Made by a program: the position numbers and the translations under genes | Notes under the pieces: model-generated | Told to the model about the DNA's origin: nothing | The model's database searches: none | The model's input: the letters and a program-made list of their open reading frames with translations, nothing else | From: Magnetococcales bacterium | GTDB lineage: Bacteria; Pseudomonadota; Magnetococcia; Magnetococcales; UBA8363 | Direction: 5' to 3' | Assembly (NCBI GenBank): GCA_015228975.1 | Contig: JADGCN010000007.1 | Coordinates: 1-60,748, forward strand | DNA: 60,748 nucleotides | Part shown: in pieces, positions 26,334-36,684 of the stretch | Position numbering within the stretch: position 1 is the stretch's first letter | How the letters are laid out: each line of letters begins with the position of its first letter

Positions 26334-28154
26334 CTATTCCACTTTCAGCACGGCCAAGAACGCTTCCTGCGGTATTTCCACTTTGCCGACCTGTTTCATG
26401 CGTTTTTTGCCAGCCTTTTGTTTTTCCAGTAATTTTCTTTTACGAGTGACATCACCGCCATAACATTTGGCCGTAACATTTTTTCTGAGTGCCTTGACGG
26501 TTTCCCTGGCGATGATTTTGGCGCCGATGGCAGCCTGGATAGAGACTTCAAACATTTGCCGGTGGATGATCTCTTTCATTTTTTTGGCCAGATCGCGCCC
26601 TTTGGCTTGCGATTTGTCGCGATGCACGATGCTGGACAGGGCATCGACCGGGTCGCCATTGATCAACACGTCAAGTTTGACCAGACTGCCCTCGCGATAT
26701 TCGAGCCATTCATAATCCATGGAGGCATAGCCCCGGGTGATGGATTTCAGGCGGTCGTGAAAATCCATGACGATTTCATTGAGGGGCATTTCAAACTGGA
26801 TCAAGACCCGGGTGTCGGAGACGTAGACGATATCGCGCTGAACGCCACGGCGTTCGTTACACATTTGGATCACCGGCCCCATGTATTCGGCGGGTGCCAT
26901 GATGGACGCCTTGATGAAGGGTTCTTCGATGATATTCCAATGATTGGTGGGTGGCAGGTTGGCGGGATTATCAACCTCAACGATGGTACCGTTGGTGAGG
27001 ATCACCCGATAGACGACGCTGGGGGCGGTGGTTACCAGATCCAGGTCAAATTCTCGTTCCAGGCGTTCCTGGACGATTTCCATGTGCAGCATGCCCAAAA
27101 AACCGCAGCGGAATCCAAAACCCAATGCGGGGGAGGATTCCGCTTCGTAGATGATGGCGGCATCGTTGAGGGAGAGTTTTTCCAGGGCATCTTTGAGGGA
27201 TTCGAAATCGGCGGAGTCCACGGGGTAGAGTCCGGCGAACACCATGGGTTTCACGGCCTTGAACCCTGGCAGGCGCTGATCGGCGGGTCGGGCGGCATCG
27301 GTGATGGTATCGCCGACCCGGGCCTGGGATAATTCCTTGATACCGGCGATGACCAGGCCGACTTCACCGGCGCTCAAGCTTTCCACATCCACCATTCTGG
27401 GGGTGACAACGGCCAGTCGGTCCAAGGCGTATTCGAGACCGGAGCTCATGAGGCGAATTTTGCGTGTGCGGCTTTCCACCCGTTTTTGCGTCGACATCCC
27501 GCCTTCGTAGACCCGGACCAAAGCGACCACCCCCAGGTAATTATCGTACCAGGAGTCGACGATCAAGGCTTTGAGGGGGGCATCGCGGTCTCCCTTGGGA
27601 GGCGGCATGCGATTGACGATGGCTTCGAGGATGGCGTCGATGCCGATACCCGATTTGGCGGAGCATTCGATGGCATCGGAGGCATCCAGGCCGATGACTT
27701 CTTCAATTTGGGCGCGTACACGGGCGGGATCGGCGGATGGCAGGTCGATTTTATTGATAACCGGGACGATTTCCAGGTTGTTTTCCATGGCCAGGTAGAC
27801 GTTGGCCAATGTTTGCGCCTCGACTCCTTGAGCGGCATCGACGACCAGGAGCGCCCCCTCGCAGGCGGCCAAAGAACGCGATACCTCGTAGGAAAAGTCA
27901 ACGTGGCCCGGCGTGTCGATGAGGTTGAGGGTGTAGGTGTGGCCATCGCGTGCGGTATAGGAGAGCCGGGCCGACTGGGCTTTGATGGTGATGCCCCGCT
28001 CCCTTTCCAGGTCCATGCTGTCCAGGACCTGGTTGGACATATCGCGCAACTCCATGGCACCGGTGCGTTCGATCAACCGGTCGGCCAGGGTGCTTTTCCC
28101 ATGGTCAATATGGGCGATGATGGAAAAGTTACGGATTCGGTTCAATGTATGCAC
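26334..28154 (-). CDS. lepA: Elongation factor 4 (LepA)
   Basis: A 606-residue ribosome-associated GTPase that influences translation initiation and back-translocation. G1 is [15 protein letters not shown]3 [12 protein letters not shown] and G4 NKIDLP. The LepA-specific C-terminal domain ends with [18 protein letters not shown] and [17 protein letters not shown]. Length is normal for the family (about 600). It heads the lepA-lepB-DUF4845-rnc operon. The upstream gap to fliX is 64 bp. Confidence 0.97.
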   Translation of the reverse strand: MHTLNRIRNFSIIAHIDHGKSTLADRLIERTGAMELRDMSNQVLDSMDLERERGITIKAQSARLSYTARDGHTYTLNLIDTPGHVDFSYEVSRSLAACEGALLVVDAAQGVEAQTLANVYLAMENNLEIVPVINKIDLPSADPARVRAQIEEVIGLDASDAIECSAKSGIGIDAILEAIVNRMPPPKGDRDAPLKALIVDSWYDNYLGVVALVRVYEGGMSTQKRVESRTRKIRLMSSGLEYALDRLAVVTPRMVDVESLSAGEVGLVIAGIKELSQARVGDTITDAARPADQRLPGFKAVKPMVFAGLYPVDSADFESLKDALEKLSLNDAAIIYEAESSPALGFGFRCGFLGMLHMEIVQERLEREFDLDLVTTAPSVVYRVILTNGTIVEVDNPANLPPTNHWNIIEEPFIKASIMAPAEYMGPVIQMCNERRGVQRDIVYVSDTRVLIQFEMPLNEIVMDFHDRLKSITRGYASMDYEWLEYREGSLVKLDVLINGDPVDALSSIVHRDKSQAKGRDLAKKMKEIIHRQMFEVSIQAAIGAKIIARETVKALRKNVTAKCYGGDVTRKRKLLEKQKAGKKRMKQVGKVEIPQEAFLAVLKVE

Positions 28155-28218
28155 ACGCCAAGTCGGGGGCTTTGGACTCTGCCGGTCAGCTACCGATGCG
28201 GCGGGAGACCCTTAGTCC

Positions 28219-28674
28219 CTACTTATAATCCCCCCGGTCACTTTTTGCCAGTTCTACCGTTGCCAAAACCGTGGTCCGATGCAATAAATCCCGCTCCAGA
28301 CCGGTGGTGGGGGAATCCGACAGGGTGCGCAGGGCGAGATCACGTGTTTTTTGCAGGTGTGAGCGCAATTCCATGGACGAGTTTTTGCCAACGGCCGCGA
28401 TGTCGCGACCCAGGGCGGCCAGGGAATCGAGGAGTTCGCCCGTCTGCAGGAGTTGTTCCCGACGCTGATGTGGCGTTGGCTCTCGATCACTCACGGCGGT
28501 GACCAGTTCGGTGGCGGTGACGGCATCGACTGCTTCCGGCTCACGGACAGCGGCAATATCCGCCAGGTGACGGGCAAAAATTTCCCCTGACACGCTATCG
28601 ACACTGCGACTTTTAGCGGAGGAGATTGAGCCAGCGGCAGGCGAATCAGCCTTTCCCACACGGCGGATGCTCAT
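28219..28674 (-). CDS. FliX-like class II flagellar assembly regulator
   Basis: About 151 residues. The N-terminus is low-complexity and Ser/Ala-rich. The C-terminal half is helical (HQRREQLLQTGELLDSLAAL...) and ends VLATVELAKSDRG. Overall shape, length and the VELAK-type ending resemble FliX of alphaproteobacteria, which works with FlbD to couple flagellar basal-body assembly to class III transcription. The ATG at 28674 has AAGGGG upstream. No flagellar genes flank it, which is unusual. If the assignment is wrong this is a lineage-specific small helical protein. Confidence 0.55.
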   Translation of the reverse strand: MSIRRVGKADSPAAGSISSAKSRSVDSVSGEIFARHLADIAAVREPEAVDAVTATELVTAVSDREPTPHQRREQLLQTGELLDSLAALGRDIAAVGKNSSMELRSHLQKTRDLALRTLSDSPTTGLERDLLHRTTVLATVELAKSDRGDYK

Positions 28675-28777
28675 GATAGGCCCCTTTCTTGGAGTTGTAT
28701 GTATTCCATTGCGTTCGTTCCATGACGCAACTATCCCCATCACTCTAACAAATGACGTGCCAAAGATGTTTTTTTAA

Positions 28778-28786
28778 ATTATAACA
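28778..28786 (-). promoter_or_regulatory. Extended -10 promoter candidate for fliX-like gene
   Basis: On the minus strand TGTTATAAT is a perfect extended -10 element (TGnTATAAT) in an AT-rich island about 105 bp before the fliX-like ATG. No good -35 is seen at 17 bp, as is usual for extended -10 promoters. The leuA stop lies just beyond it. Confidence 0.4.
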
Positions 28787-28823
28787 AAATGTTAAACAAT
28801 TTTTCCCCGCTCTTGCCAGAATG

Positions 28824-30371
28824 TCACACGCCCTTATGCGGCAAGTTTTTCCTATGCGCCAGTTTGTTCAAGGCGTTAATAAAAGCCCGAGCCGAGGCCA
28901 CCATGGTATCGTAATCGGCCCCTTGACCCTGGATCAATCGTCCCCCTTGTTCGAGGCGTACCGTGACCACCGCCTGGGCATCCATACCGCCGGTTACGGC
29001 GTGGACCTGGTACAGATTCAAACGGGTGGTGGCCGCCTCGGGAATCAGTTTGTGGATGGCCTGAAACACGGCATCGACCGGGCCGACGCCAGAACCGGTG
29101 GCTTCCAGGAGGCTTTCGCCACCCGCTTGAATGGCCACAGCCGCCATGGGGGTATCCTGGGTTCCCGAGGCGACATGCAACCGTTCCAGACGGTAATAGT
29201 CGTCTTCGCGAATGACCTCGTCGTCCACCAGGGCACGGATGTCTTCATCGAACATTTCCTGCTTCATATCCGCCAACCCTTTGAAACGGTGAAAAGCCCG
29301 GTCCAATTGTTGGTCGTCCAATTCGTAGCCCATTTCCCGGAGGCGATCCTTGAACGCATGCCGACCCGAATGTTTGCCCAATACCATGCGATTGGTTGCC
29401 AGTCCCACCGATTCGGGGGTCATGATTTCGTAGGTGGTGACCTCTTTCAAAACCCCATCCTGGTGAATCCCCGATTCATGGGCAAAGGCATTGGCACCGA
29501 CAATGGCTTTGTTGGGTTGCACTGGGAAGCCGGTGACGGCGGACACCAGTTTGGAGGTGCGAATGATTTCCGTGGTGTCGATACGGGTTTCCAGGGATTG
29601 AAACGGGGGGTGATCGTGGCGCGTGCGGAGTGCCATGACCACTTCCTCCAGAGCGGCATTGCCCGCACGCTCTCCCAGACCGTTGATGGTGCATTCCACT
29701 TGGCGGGCGCCATGGGCCACCGCTGCCAGGGAATTGGCGACGGCCAAGCCCAGATCGTTGTGACAATGGACCGAAATGGTTGCTTGATGAATATTGTCAA
29801 CATGTTCCATCAGGTAGTGGATCCGGGCACCGAACTCTTCGGGCAGGGTGTAGCCGACCGTATCGGGAATGTTGACTGTTTTGGCCCCAGCGCGGATGAC
29901 CGCCTGGACGATGCGGCTGAGGAAATCCAATTCGGTTCGTCCGGCATCTTCGGCGGACCACTCCACGTTGCTGGTGTAGCGCACCGCATGGCGCACGGCG
30001 GCGACGGCCGCTTCCAATACCTGGTCCTGATCCATCCCCAATTTGTGGCGCCGGTGGATGGGGCTGGTGGCGATAAAGGTGTGGATGCGCGGGTCGGCTG
30101 CCTGTGACAAGGCTTCCCACGCCCGATCGATATCTTCCAAACGCGCCCGGGCCAGGCCCGCGATGCAACAGTCACGTACCAGATGCGCCACCTCTTTGAC
30201 CGATTCAAAATCACCTGCGGAAGCGATGGGAAAGCCTGCTTCGATCACGTCCACCTTCAAACGTTCCAATTGGCGGGCGATGCGCAACTTTTCTTCAATA
30301 TTCATCGACGCCCCGGGCGATTGTTCGCCATCGCGCAAGGTTGTATCAAAAATAAGGACGCGGTCAACCAT
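28824..30371 (-). CDS. leuA: 2-isopropylmalate synthase
   Basis: 515 residues. It condenses acetyl-CoA with 2-oxoisovalerate, the first step of leucine synthesis. The start [19 protein letters not shown] is the HMGL-family signature. The metal HxH is in [15 protein letters not shown], with [18 protein letters not shown] following. The C-terminal LeuA allosteric domain (about 385-505), which binds leucine, is complete. ATGs at 30371 and 30386 are both possible, and neither has a strong ribosome site. No leader peptide or attenuator was recognised upstream. Confidence 0.95.
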   Translation of the reverse strand: MVDRVLIFDTTLRDGEQSPGASMNIEEKLRIARQLERLKVDVIEAGFPIASAGDFESVKEVAHLVRDCCIAGLARARLEDIDRAWEALSQAADPRIHTFIATSPIHRRHKLGMDQDQVLEAAVAAVRHAVRYTSNVEWSAEDAGRTELDFLSRIVQAVIRAGAKTVNIPDTVGYTLPEEFGARIHYLMEHVDNIHQATISVHCHNDLGLAVANSLAAVAHGARQVECTINGLGERAGNAALEEVVMALRTRHDHPPFQSLETRIDTTEIIRTSKLVSAVTGFPVQPNKAIVGANAFAHESGIHQDGVLKEVTTYEIMTPESVGLATNRMVLGKHSGRHAFKDRLREMGYELDDQQLDRAFHRFKGLADMKQEMFDEDIRALVDDEVIREDDYYRLERLHVASGTQDTPMAAVAIQAGGESLLEATGSGVGPVDAVFQAIHKLIPEAATTRLNLYQVHAVTGGMDAQAVVTVRLEQGGRLIQGQGADYDTMVASARAFINALNKLAHRKNLPHKGV

Positions 30372-30537
30372 GATGGTATCATCCATGAAAAGAATAAGGC
30401 CGGGAGGGGATGATCCTTTCCCGGGTGCCGGCAGCCAGACCAAAGAAACAGCAAAACTGACGCTTCTTGAAATCAGCGCCTTCTGAGTCACACTAACAAG
30501 TTTGCCATATTTTCAGCCAATGCAAAAGGCATACAGT

Positions 30538-31113
30538 TTAGGGCGTTAAAAGAACTGCGACCGCGGCGGCAATGTTGGCGAACGCTTTCCCATCACCCCC
30601 GATGTCGGGATGGTGAATTTTGGCCAGATGTCGGTATCGCCTTTTGATGGTTGCCGAATCGGCATCTTCTGGAAGGTCCAGCAGGGTGCATGCCGCTGCG
30701 CGTTTTTCGTGACGGTCCCATTGTTGCCAAAACGTATCGATCATCTTCGAGACATCGTCCCGGGTGGTTCGGTCCAAGTGGCTCAGGTCGAGATAATAGC
30801 TCTGCAAAGGATCAAACCTTGTCATGTCACCGCCCTGGCTTTGCGACAACGGAATCAGGCGAATGTTCAGACAATGGATTTCCAAATCACCGGTTCCCAG
30901 GGTGATCATGCGGGATTTGAGCAGGTACAAGCAGTGAAACAGCAAGAAATGGACGTGAAACAAGTGCAGCGGGTCGCTCAATGAGCTGTCGGCAAAGGGG
31001 GGGATGTTTTCCTGTTTCAAGAGGCGCACCAGGGCATATTCCTTGATGCCTTCCGGGTGTAGCGCCAGGATGGATGCCAGATGTTCCAGCAATCGTTCTT
31101 TGGACTCATCCAT
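30538..31113 (-). CDS. DnaJ-related protein with C-terminal J domain
   Basis: 191 residues. The N-terminal two thirds (KERLLEHLASILALHPEGIK... DPLHLFHVHFLLFHCLYLLK) fit the DnaJ-related N-terminal family known from gammaproteobacteria. The last 50 residues form a J domain with the HPD motif in LAKIHHPDIGGD. It should stimulate an Hsp70 (DnaK-type) ATPase; clients are unknown. The ATG at 31113 (MDESKERL) starts the homology. It stands alone between leuA and the Rpn gene. Confidence 0.8.
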   Translation of the reverse strand: MDESKERLLEHLASILALHPEGIKEYALVRLLKQENIPPFADSSLSDPLHLFHVHFLLFHCLYLLKSRMITLGTGDLEIHCLNIRLIPLSQSQGGDMTRFDPLQSYYLDLSHLDRTTRDDVSKMIDTFWQQWDRHEKRAAACTLLDLPEDADSATIKRRYRHLAKIHHPDIGGDGKAFANIAAAVAVLLTP

Positions 31114-31228
31114 CGAAATAACACTATGTTGATTGAGCAAAGTTTTATGTTTGTAATTTTCTTAAGAATACCTGCGTGCGGCAATCGATTTTTCCCATGC
31201 ATGGTGTCAGCCGTTGGGTCACATACTG

Positions 31229-32152
31229 TCACATGCTGTGCGAAAAAACATCGTCCAGTGACCGGGTATCGAAAATGCGGAGGCTCCACTCCTCCAAAGA
31301 TGACTGGTCAGCTTTGGCTATTTTTTCGTTGGCCCAATCGGGTACGGAGCCGAAACGGCGTTGTAACTGGCGAGTCAGCATTTTAGCCGCCTCTTTTCTT
31401 TCGCCTCTCTGCACGCCAATCCGTTCTCCTTCCTCTCGTCCTTCTTCCCTTGCCAGTTCTAAGCGCCCACGTGCATCGGCGATGGCAATTCCAGCTTTGT
31501 CATACAGTTCCAACTCGTCCGCCGTCATGTTGGCGACCCTGGCTTTTTCAAAAGCGTGTCGAATGGGGGCAGCCTGCATTTTTTCGGGAATTTCTTCAAG
31601 GGTACTTGCATACTTGATGAAATAGAGCCACTGATCAAAAATACCATCACAGGAGTTCAAATCCTTGGTAAATTTTGGCAACTCGACAAAATGGTGAACG
31701 ATATCGGTTAAATGGGATTGCCCGAAAACCGTTTTGCGGGATTCGTGAACCGATGCGCAGTGTTCGAAGCCTTCAAACAGGATAAAATCGGTGATTGTGA
31801 CGGCAATGATTTGTTTCAGGTGCGGATAGTCTTCGCCCCGGCTGATCTGGTTGGCGTAAGCCTTGGCGCTGTTGAATTGGATTCTTTTTAAAAAGGCGGC
31901 GACCTTCTCGACCTGCATCTCGACGATATAGGAGATACCTCGATGGTCCTTGCACCGCACATCCAGGATCGTTGATTTGAGATCCTTGAGACGCGGAACC
32001 AAAAAAGGATCCATGATGGCCAACTCGGCGATGCACCTGTCGCCTCTAAGGCCAAGCAGACTCTCCAAAAAACTGATGAGGATATCCTTAGCATCTTCGC
32101 TGCCGAAAATTTTTTTGAAAGCGAAGTCGATGCGTGGGTCGACGAATTTCAC
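31229..32152 (-). CDS. Rpn-family recombination-promoting nuclease / PD-(D/E)XK transposase-like protein
   Basis: 307 residues. The start KFVDPRIDFAFKKIFGSED and the centre STILDVRCKDHRGISYIVEMQ carry the PD-(D/E)XK nuclease pattern (catalytic Asp, then Glu-x-Gln). AKAYANQISRGEDY follows. The C-terminal REEGREEGERIGVQRGERKE coil and the DUF4351-like RQLQRRFGSVPDW tail are typical of the Rpn/PDDEXK_2 family. Rpn proteins of E. coli are RecA-independent recombination-promoting DNases, and related ones are implicated in phage defence. The start is GTG, nested in GTGA with a short upstream ORF. A dyad lies immediately upstream. Confidence 0.85.
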   Translation of the reverse strand: MKFVDPRIDFAFKKIFGSEDAKDILISFLESLLGLRGDRCIAELAIMDPFLVPRLKDLKSTILDVRCKDHRGISYIVEMQVEKVAAFLKRIQFNSAKAYANQISRGEDYPHLKQIIAVTITDFILFEGFEHCASVHESRKTVFGQSHLTDIVHHFVELPKFTKDLNSCDGIFDQWLYFIKYASTLEEIPEKMQAAPIRHAFEKARVANMTADELELYDKAGIAIADARGRLELAREEGREEGERIGVQRGERKEAAKMLTRQLQRRFGSVPDWANEKIAKADQSSLEEWSLRIFDTRSLDDVFSHSM

Positions 32153-32220
32153 TTGTAATGGCCTTGAGTTGGATTCACGATTTCAAGGCCATTCTCGCTG
32201 AAATGGGCGCATTCGTCCAT
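32149..32220 (-). CDS. Short upstream ORF (23 codons) overlapping the Rpn start
   Basis: ATG at 32220 opens a 23-residue frame beginning MDECAHFSENGLE. Its stop overlaps the GTG start of the Rpn gene as GTGA. A GGGA lies six bases before the ATG, whereas the Rpn start itself has no visible ribosome site. It therefore looks like a leader ORF whose translation delivers ribosomes to the nuclease gene. No homology is recognised. A real short peptide, a regulatory leader or chance are all possible. Confidence 0.35.
   Translation of the reverse strand: MDECAHFSENGLEIVNPTQGHYK
32157..32193. repeat. Perfect 11-bp inverted repeat at the Rpn translation start
   Basis: AATGGCCTTGA (32157-32167) and TCAAGGCCATT (32183-32193) are exact reverse complements with a 15-base loop. 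In the minus-strand transcript the stem lies inside the short upstream ORF and ends five bases before the Rpn GTG. It could hide the start unless the leader is being translated, or be a protein binding site. Confidence 0.65.
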
Positions 32221-32380
32221 AAAAATCCCGTTTGGCAGGCCAGTAAGAATCGGAAATGTTCAAATGTGACTGAAAAAAATTTGGTAGCCTGCCATGGTTT
32301 CATTGGTTCATGATGGTTTGACAATCATCCAGTTCCCAGAAGGTGGTAACTTCGATGCCCAGTCCCTGGAAGACGTTTTT

Positions 32381-35300
32381 TCAGACAAGACGTGATGGAC
32401 CGTGAAGATTTTTCTGCAATTCTTCCGGTAACCGGTCGAGGGCGTGGGTTGCAATGGCTTCCAACAGACGGGGCTTGGTGATGGGTTTGGTCAGATGCGC
32501 CGTGCATCCCGCTTCCAGGGATTGTCGTTCATTTTCTGCAAAGGCATGGGCGGTCAGCGCGATAATCGGGACCGGCCTGCGATGGTTTTCCTGTTCCCAT
32601 TGGCGGATGATGCGGGTTGCGGCATAGCCATCCATGACTGGCATCTGCACGTCCATCAATACGAGATCAAATTCGGCTTCCTTGACGGCAGCAACGGCAT
32701 CGACGCCGTTTTGCCTGACCGTGAGCTTGTGAGAGGTCTTTTTAAGGAAGGCGTTGACCAGGAGGATATTATCCTCCGAGTCGTCAACCAATAAAATATT
32801 TTTGTCTTTTTCAGGTGTTGGATGTTCTCTGACCACGTCTGCCCCGGGTTGGGAGGGTTGTATCTCAGGGGAAATCGCGGCTTCCAGTTGCAAAACCGTG
32901 GACAAGGCGTCCAATAAGGCTTCTCCCTTGACGGGATGGAGCAGCAAACCAATGTTGCGTTCACGGGCGCGTGCCAAATCCCCTTGCAGTTGGTAGGAGC
33001 TGACCACAACAACCGCAAGATTGGGTTGTCGGGTTTCATCACGTAGCATTTGAACGCTTTCAAGGATATCCGTTTGTTCCGCCGGGGGTTGCAGCAACAC
33101 GGCATCCACAGGCGAATGGGCGTCCATCTGCGCGTGAAGATTGGTCAAGGCTTGTGCCGGACTTTCCGCGTTGATCACGGCCCCCCCCAATCCTTCAATC
33201 AGGCGAGTCAGAACCAATCGATGGTCGGGTTGTTCCCCAACGACCAGGATTCGTTTCCCATCTAAATTACGATGCTCATTGTCTCGTGGAGGTACTGGGG
33301 AAATATGGCTTTGGTCCACCAAATCCAATATGGCCGTAAAGCAAAAAACACTGCCCTTGCCCATTTCCGAGGTGACATGGATATCACCATTCATCAAGTT
33401 GACGAGTTTGCGGGTGATCGCCAATCCAAGACCTGTTCCCCCATATTTTCGGGTCGTTGACGCATCGGCCTGGGTGAAAGATTCAAAAATTCTCACCTGC
33501 TTGTCTGGCGGCACGCCAATTCCCGTATCCTTGATGAAAAATTGCAGGGCCCCTGGACTGGCATTCCCGGCATTTTTCTTGACGTACAGGGACACACTCC
33601 CTTCATGGGTGAATTTAATGGCGTTGCCGATCAGGTTGATTAAAATTTGCCGCAATCGTTTCGGGTCTCCGATCAGCCCGTCGGGGGTGTTTTCCTCGAC
33701 CTCCAGATTGAGTACCAACCCCCGCTCGCGGGCGCGATGGATCATGATGTCCATGATGCGGCGCAACAAATCCTTGAGGGAAAACGGAACCCGATCCAAT
33801 TCCATCCGCCCCGCCTCAACCTTGGATAAATCAAGGATATCATTAATTAATTCCAGAAGATTGTCCCCGGCCCGGCGAAATACCGCCACATATTCCCGTT
33901 GTTCTTCGGTTAATGGGGTTTCCTCCAGGACTTCGGCCATGCCAACAATGGCATTCATCGGCGTGCGAATTTCATGGCTCATGGTCGCCAAAAATTCGCT
34001 TTTGGCCAAATTGGCGGCTTCCGCTTCCCGTTTGGCTTGCACCAGGGAAATTTCGGTCGCTTTCATGTCGGTGATATCCATCCCCATGCTGAGGACCATG
34101 CCACCCTCAACAACGGAATGATCCAAAGGGCGGGAGCGTACCATCCACACCCGGGTCCCCCCATCGATGGGGTGCAGGGTCAACTCCCCCTCCTTCAGGG
34201 GATTGTCGGACGGAAACGGGGGGCCAAGCAGTTCCATGAGCGACTGGTGCTGTTCCGGAGGGGAGATGCGCTCGACCCAATCCCTCAGGGTCAATTTTTC
34301 ATCACGTTGGATGCCCGATAATTCAAGCCAGCGCTGATTGGCTTGAATGATGCGCCCGTCTATCGCGGAATGGATGAGTACCGGGATCGGGGCGTACAAA
34401 ACAATGCGCATGAACCGTTCTTCGCTCACCCCCAATTGGCGGGTCATTTGTAACGCTTCATCCAGGGCGCGCTCGCGTCCGGAAATCAACACCCAATAGC
34501 TGAGGGCAATGGCAACGCTGATGACAAAGCCGGCAATGGGTATGGCGGAACTGGCTCGCGATTGATAATTTTCAATAAAGATGGGGCTGGGGGACAAACG
34601 GATGGTCCATCCCCCCTGGCCCGCGGTCGATTGGGTGATGCGAATCCATTCCAGATTGGACCGGCCTTCACGGATGCCGGGATGCGTGTCATAAATTTTT
34701 GAATTGGGGGAAATCATCAACCCATCAAAAATTTCGGCGCGCAGGTCGATATGGACGCTGCCAAAAAGGGATTCAAATAATTTTTTCGCATCGTAAACCG
34801 TGACAATCCAGCCAAAAAAGGCCAAACGACGATCATCGACGGTCGCCAAGGATCGCCCGGGGCGATAGACCGGGTAAAAATAGAGGAATTCCCAGCGAAC
34901 GTCATCACCGACCTGGCGCATGACCGGTGGTGAAAAGACCGATCGCCCCCAATCCCGGGATTGCTTGGCCCCTTCGCGACGCCCTTTTTCAGAGCCCAAA
35001 TCCGTACCCGGCTTGTAAAACATTTGCTCAGGATCCAGGGCGCGGTGAAAAGTGACGACGAAATAATCGTCGCGTTTTTCTTCGCTTTCCACACGAAAAT
35101 AGGGGCTGAAGGGAAATTGCATGCGGCGCTCAAATCGTTCCCGCTCTTCCTCGGTTACGGGAACGACAAAAGCGATTTCCTGCAATCCCGGATACCGCTT
35201 TTCCCAATCCATGGCATCCAGAAAACGGTTCCAGGCGATGGTGGAAATGGCATCCGAGGTCGTGAACAGCCCGCTGATGGCCCGTGACAGATTATCCTGG

Positions 35301-35485
35301 AGGAAAAGCCTCCTGGTGATGATATTCCAGGCGTTTGCGGTAATCTGTTCAAAATATTGCCGGGAAAATTCCCTTTTTTCGTAGGTGGAATAGGCCCAAT
35401 AAATATTGGAAAAGGCAATGCCCAATAATAGGAGTATTATTGGAAATAATTTCGACCTTGTTGATATATTGAATGTTTTTCTCAT
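32381..35485 (-). CDS. Membrane hybrid histidine kinase: CHASE-PAS-HisKA-HATPase-pseudoREC-REC
   Basis: 1034 residues from the ATG at 35485. A membrane segment (about 13-32) is followed by a periplasmic CHASE domain (about 45-300, [20 protein letters not shown]) and a second membrane segment (about 314-334). PAS spans about 352-478, then HisKA with phospho-His504 in SHEIRTPMN, and HATPase (about 610-720) with DTGIGV and [10 protein letters not shown] first receiver-like domain (about 745-862) has lost its phospho-Asp (Gln799 in VLLQPP) and its Lys (His in LLHPV). The second receiver (about 895-1015) is intact, with Asp945 in LMDVQMP and LTKP. No cognate output gene is adjacent, and the ligand is unknown. 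Confidence 0.92.
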   Translation of the reverse strand: MRKTFNISTRSKLFPIILLLLGIAFSNIYWAYSTYEKREFSRQYFEQITANAWNIITRRLFLQDNLSRAISGLFTTSDAISTIAWNRFLDAMDWEKRYPGLQEIAFVVPVTEEERERFERRMQFPFSPYFRVESEEKRDDYFVVTFHRALDPEQMFYKPGTDLGSEKGRREGAKQSRDWGRSVFSPPVMRQVGDDVRWEFLYFYPVYRPGRSLATVDDRRLAFFGWIVTVYDAKKLFESLFGSVHIDLRAEIFDGLMISPNSKIYDTHPGIREGRSNLEWIRITQSTAGQGGWTIRLSPSPIFIENYQSRASSAIPIAGFVISVAIALSYWVLISGRERALDEALQMTRQLGVSEERFMRIVLYAPIPVLIHSAIDGRIIQANQRWLELSGIQRDEKLTLRDWVERISPPEQHQSLMELLGPPFPSDNPLKEGELTLHPIDGGTRVWMVRSRPLDHSVVEGGMVLSMGMDITDMKATEISLVQAKREAEAANLAKSEFLATMSHEIRTPMNAIVGMAEVLEETPLTEEQREYVAVFRRAGDNLLELINDILDLSKVEAGRMELDRVPFSLKDLLRRIMDIMIHRARERGLVLNLEVEENTPDGLIGDPKRLRQILINLIGNAIKFTHEGSVSLYVKKNAGNASPGALQFFIKDTGIGVPPDKQVRIFESFTQADASTTRKYGGTGLGLAITRKLVNLMNGDIHVTSEMGKGSVFCFTAILDLVDQSHISPVPPRDNEHRNLDGKRILVVGEQPDHRLVLTRLIEGLGGAVINAESPAQALTNLHAQMDAHSPVDAVLLQPPAEQTDILESVQMLRDETRQPNLAVVVVSSYQLQGDLARARERNIGLLLHPVKGEALLDALSTVLQLEAAISPEIQPSQPGADVVREHPTPEKDKNILLVDDSEDNILLVNAFLKKTSHKLTVRQNGVDAVAAVKEAEFDLVLMDVQMPVMDGYAATRIIRQWEQENHRRPVPIIALTAHAFAENERQSLEAGCTAHLTKPITKPRLLEAIATHALDRLPEELQKNLHGPSRLV

Positions 35486-35539
35486 CGGCTCCACGCATTT
35501 CGGGCGCCAACATCTCAGCATTGACTCATGATCACATGA

Positions 35540-36679
35540 TCAGTCCAACAACTCCAAAAACTTCTCCTGCACCGTCAAATTGCGGCAGCCCGTTTTTTCC
35601 ACCAAAACCACGTCCTCGATACGCACCCCTCCCATATCGGGGTAGTAAAGGCCGGGTTCCACGGTGACGACATGGCCTGATGTGAGGATTTGGTCTTTTT
35701 GACCGATCCGGGGGGCTTCATGGATTTCCAGACCGAGGCCGTGACCGGTACCGTGGAAAAAACCACCCTGACGGCCATCGGCGAGTGGGCCGGTGACAAA
35801 GCCGGAATCGGTGAGATGCTTGGCAACGGCATCGTGTACTATTTTGCCGGGGACACCATCGTGGATGAGGGCGAAAGCGACATCCTGGGCTTCGCGAACG
35901 GCGACCCAGGCCCGACGGAGGCGATCCGATGCCTTTCCCCGGCAAACGGTGCGGGTCATGTCGCCCCAATAGCCCGTGGCATCCATCCTTGGGAAAACAT
36001 CGAGTATGATGGGGGCGCAAGCGGGGAGGGGGCCATGGCCGGTTTCGTGGGGATCGGCCCCCTGGCTGCCACCCGAAACAATGGTGTGGCTGGGGCTGGC
36101 ACCCTCGCGTACCAGTTGGGCATTGATCTCACCCCGCACCAGTTCACTGGTCAAAGGCGCTCCGTTCAGGCGCAGCATGTTGTGGCTATCGATGGTGGAG
36201 CGGCGAATCAGATCGATGCCGCAGTTCATGGCACGCGCCGTTACCGCCAGGGCTTGTTCGATCAGCATCACTTCATCGGGTGTTTTCAAGGCGCGTTCGG
36301 GCCAGAACGGCTCGGGTACGGGTTCCAGGCGAATCCCCAATCCCCGCAGGTTGGTCGCCAATCCCAAGGGAAAGCTGGCGGGAACCTCCAGATCGATGAT
36401 ATCGGATTGCTTGAGAAAAAACGCGATCAGGGTGGCGTCATCCACCGTGCCGTGGGGAAAATATTCCTTGAATTGCTTGCGCAGGTCGCTCCAATCGTGG
36501 ACGTGGTCAACCTTGGCAACCCGCTTGGCCCGGTCGATCTCCAGGGAACTGGTGAAAAGATGGGTTTTCCCCCCGGCGGATTCCTGAAGGTACAGAAAAG
36601 GATCGGGGGCAAAGAAACGGGTTGCGTAATAGAGGTCCGCCGAACTTTCCGAAGCGGCGTAAATGAGGCGTGCTTTCAC
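35540..36679 (-). CDS. M24-family metallopeptidase (Xaa-Pro aminopeptidase-like)
   Basis: 379 residues with an N-terminal creatinase-like domain (about 1-150) and a C-terminal pita-bread domain. Dinuclear metal ligands are visible: Asp in ILDVFPRMD, Asp in YWGDMTRTV, His in FFHGTGHGLGLEIHE, Glu in TVEPGLYY and Glu in GVRIEDVVLVE. It should remove N-terminal residues before proline. The start codon is GTG. It begins five bases after elbB, so the two are one transcription unit. Confidence 0.88.
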   Translation of the reverse strand: MKARLIYAASESSADLYYATRFFAPDPFLYLQESAGGKTHLFTSSLEIDRAKRVAKVDHVHDWSDLRKQFKEYFPHGTVDDATLIAFFLKQSDIIDLEVPASFPLGLATNLRGLGIRLEPVPEPFWPERALKTPDEVMLIEQALAVTARAMNCGIDLIRRSTIDSHNMLRLNGAPLTSELVRGEINAQLVREGASPSHTIVSGGSQGADPHETGHGPLPACAPIILDVFPRMDATGYWGDMTRTVCRGKASDRLRRAWVAVREAQDVAFALIHDGVPGKIVHDAVAKHLTDSGFVTGPLADGRQGGFFHGTGHGLGLEIHEAPRIGQKDQILTSGHVVTVEPGLYYPDMGGVRIEDVVLVEKTGCRNLTVQEKFLELLD

Positions 36680-36684
36680 CTGTC

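Noticed and set aside
32158-32316. 52-codon plus-strand frame between Rpn and the hybrid kinase
   Set aside because: No homology or ribosome site; it is opposite the better-supported leader ORF of the Rpn gene.
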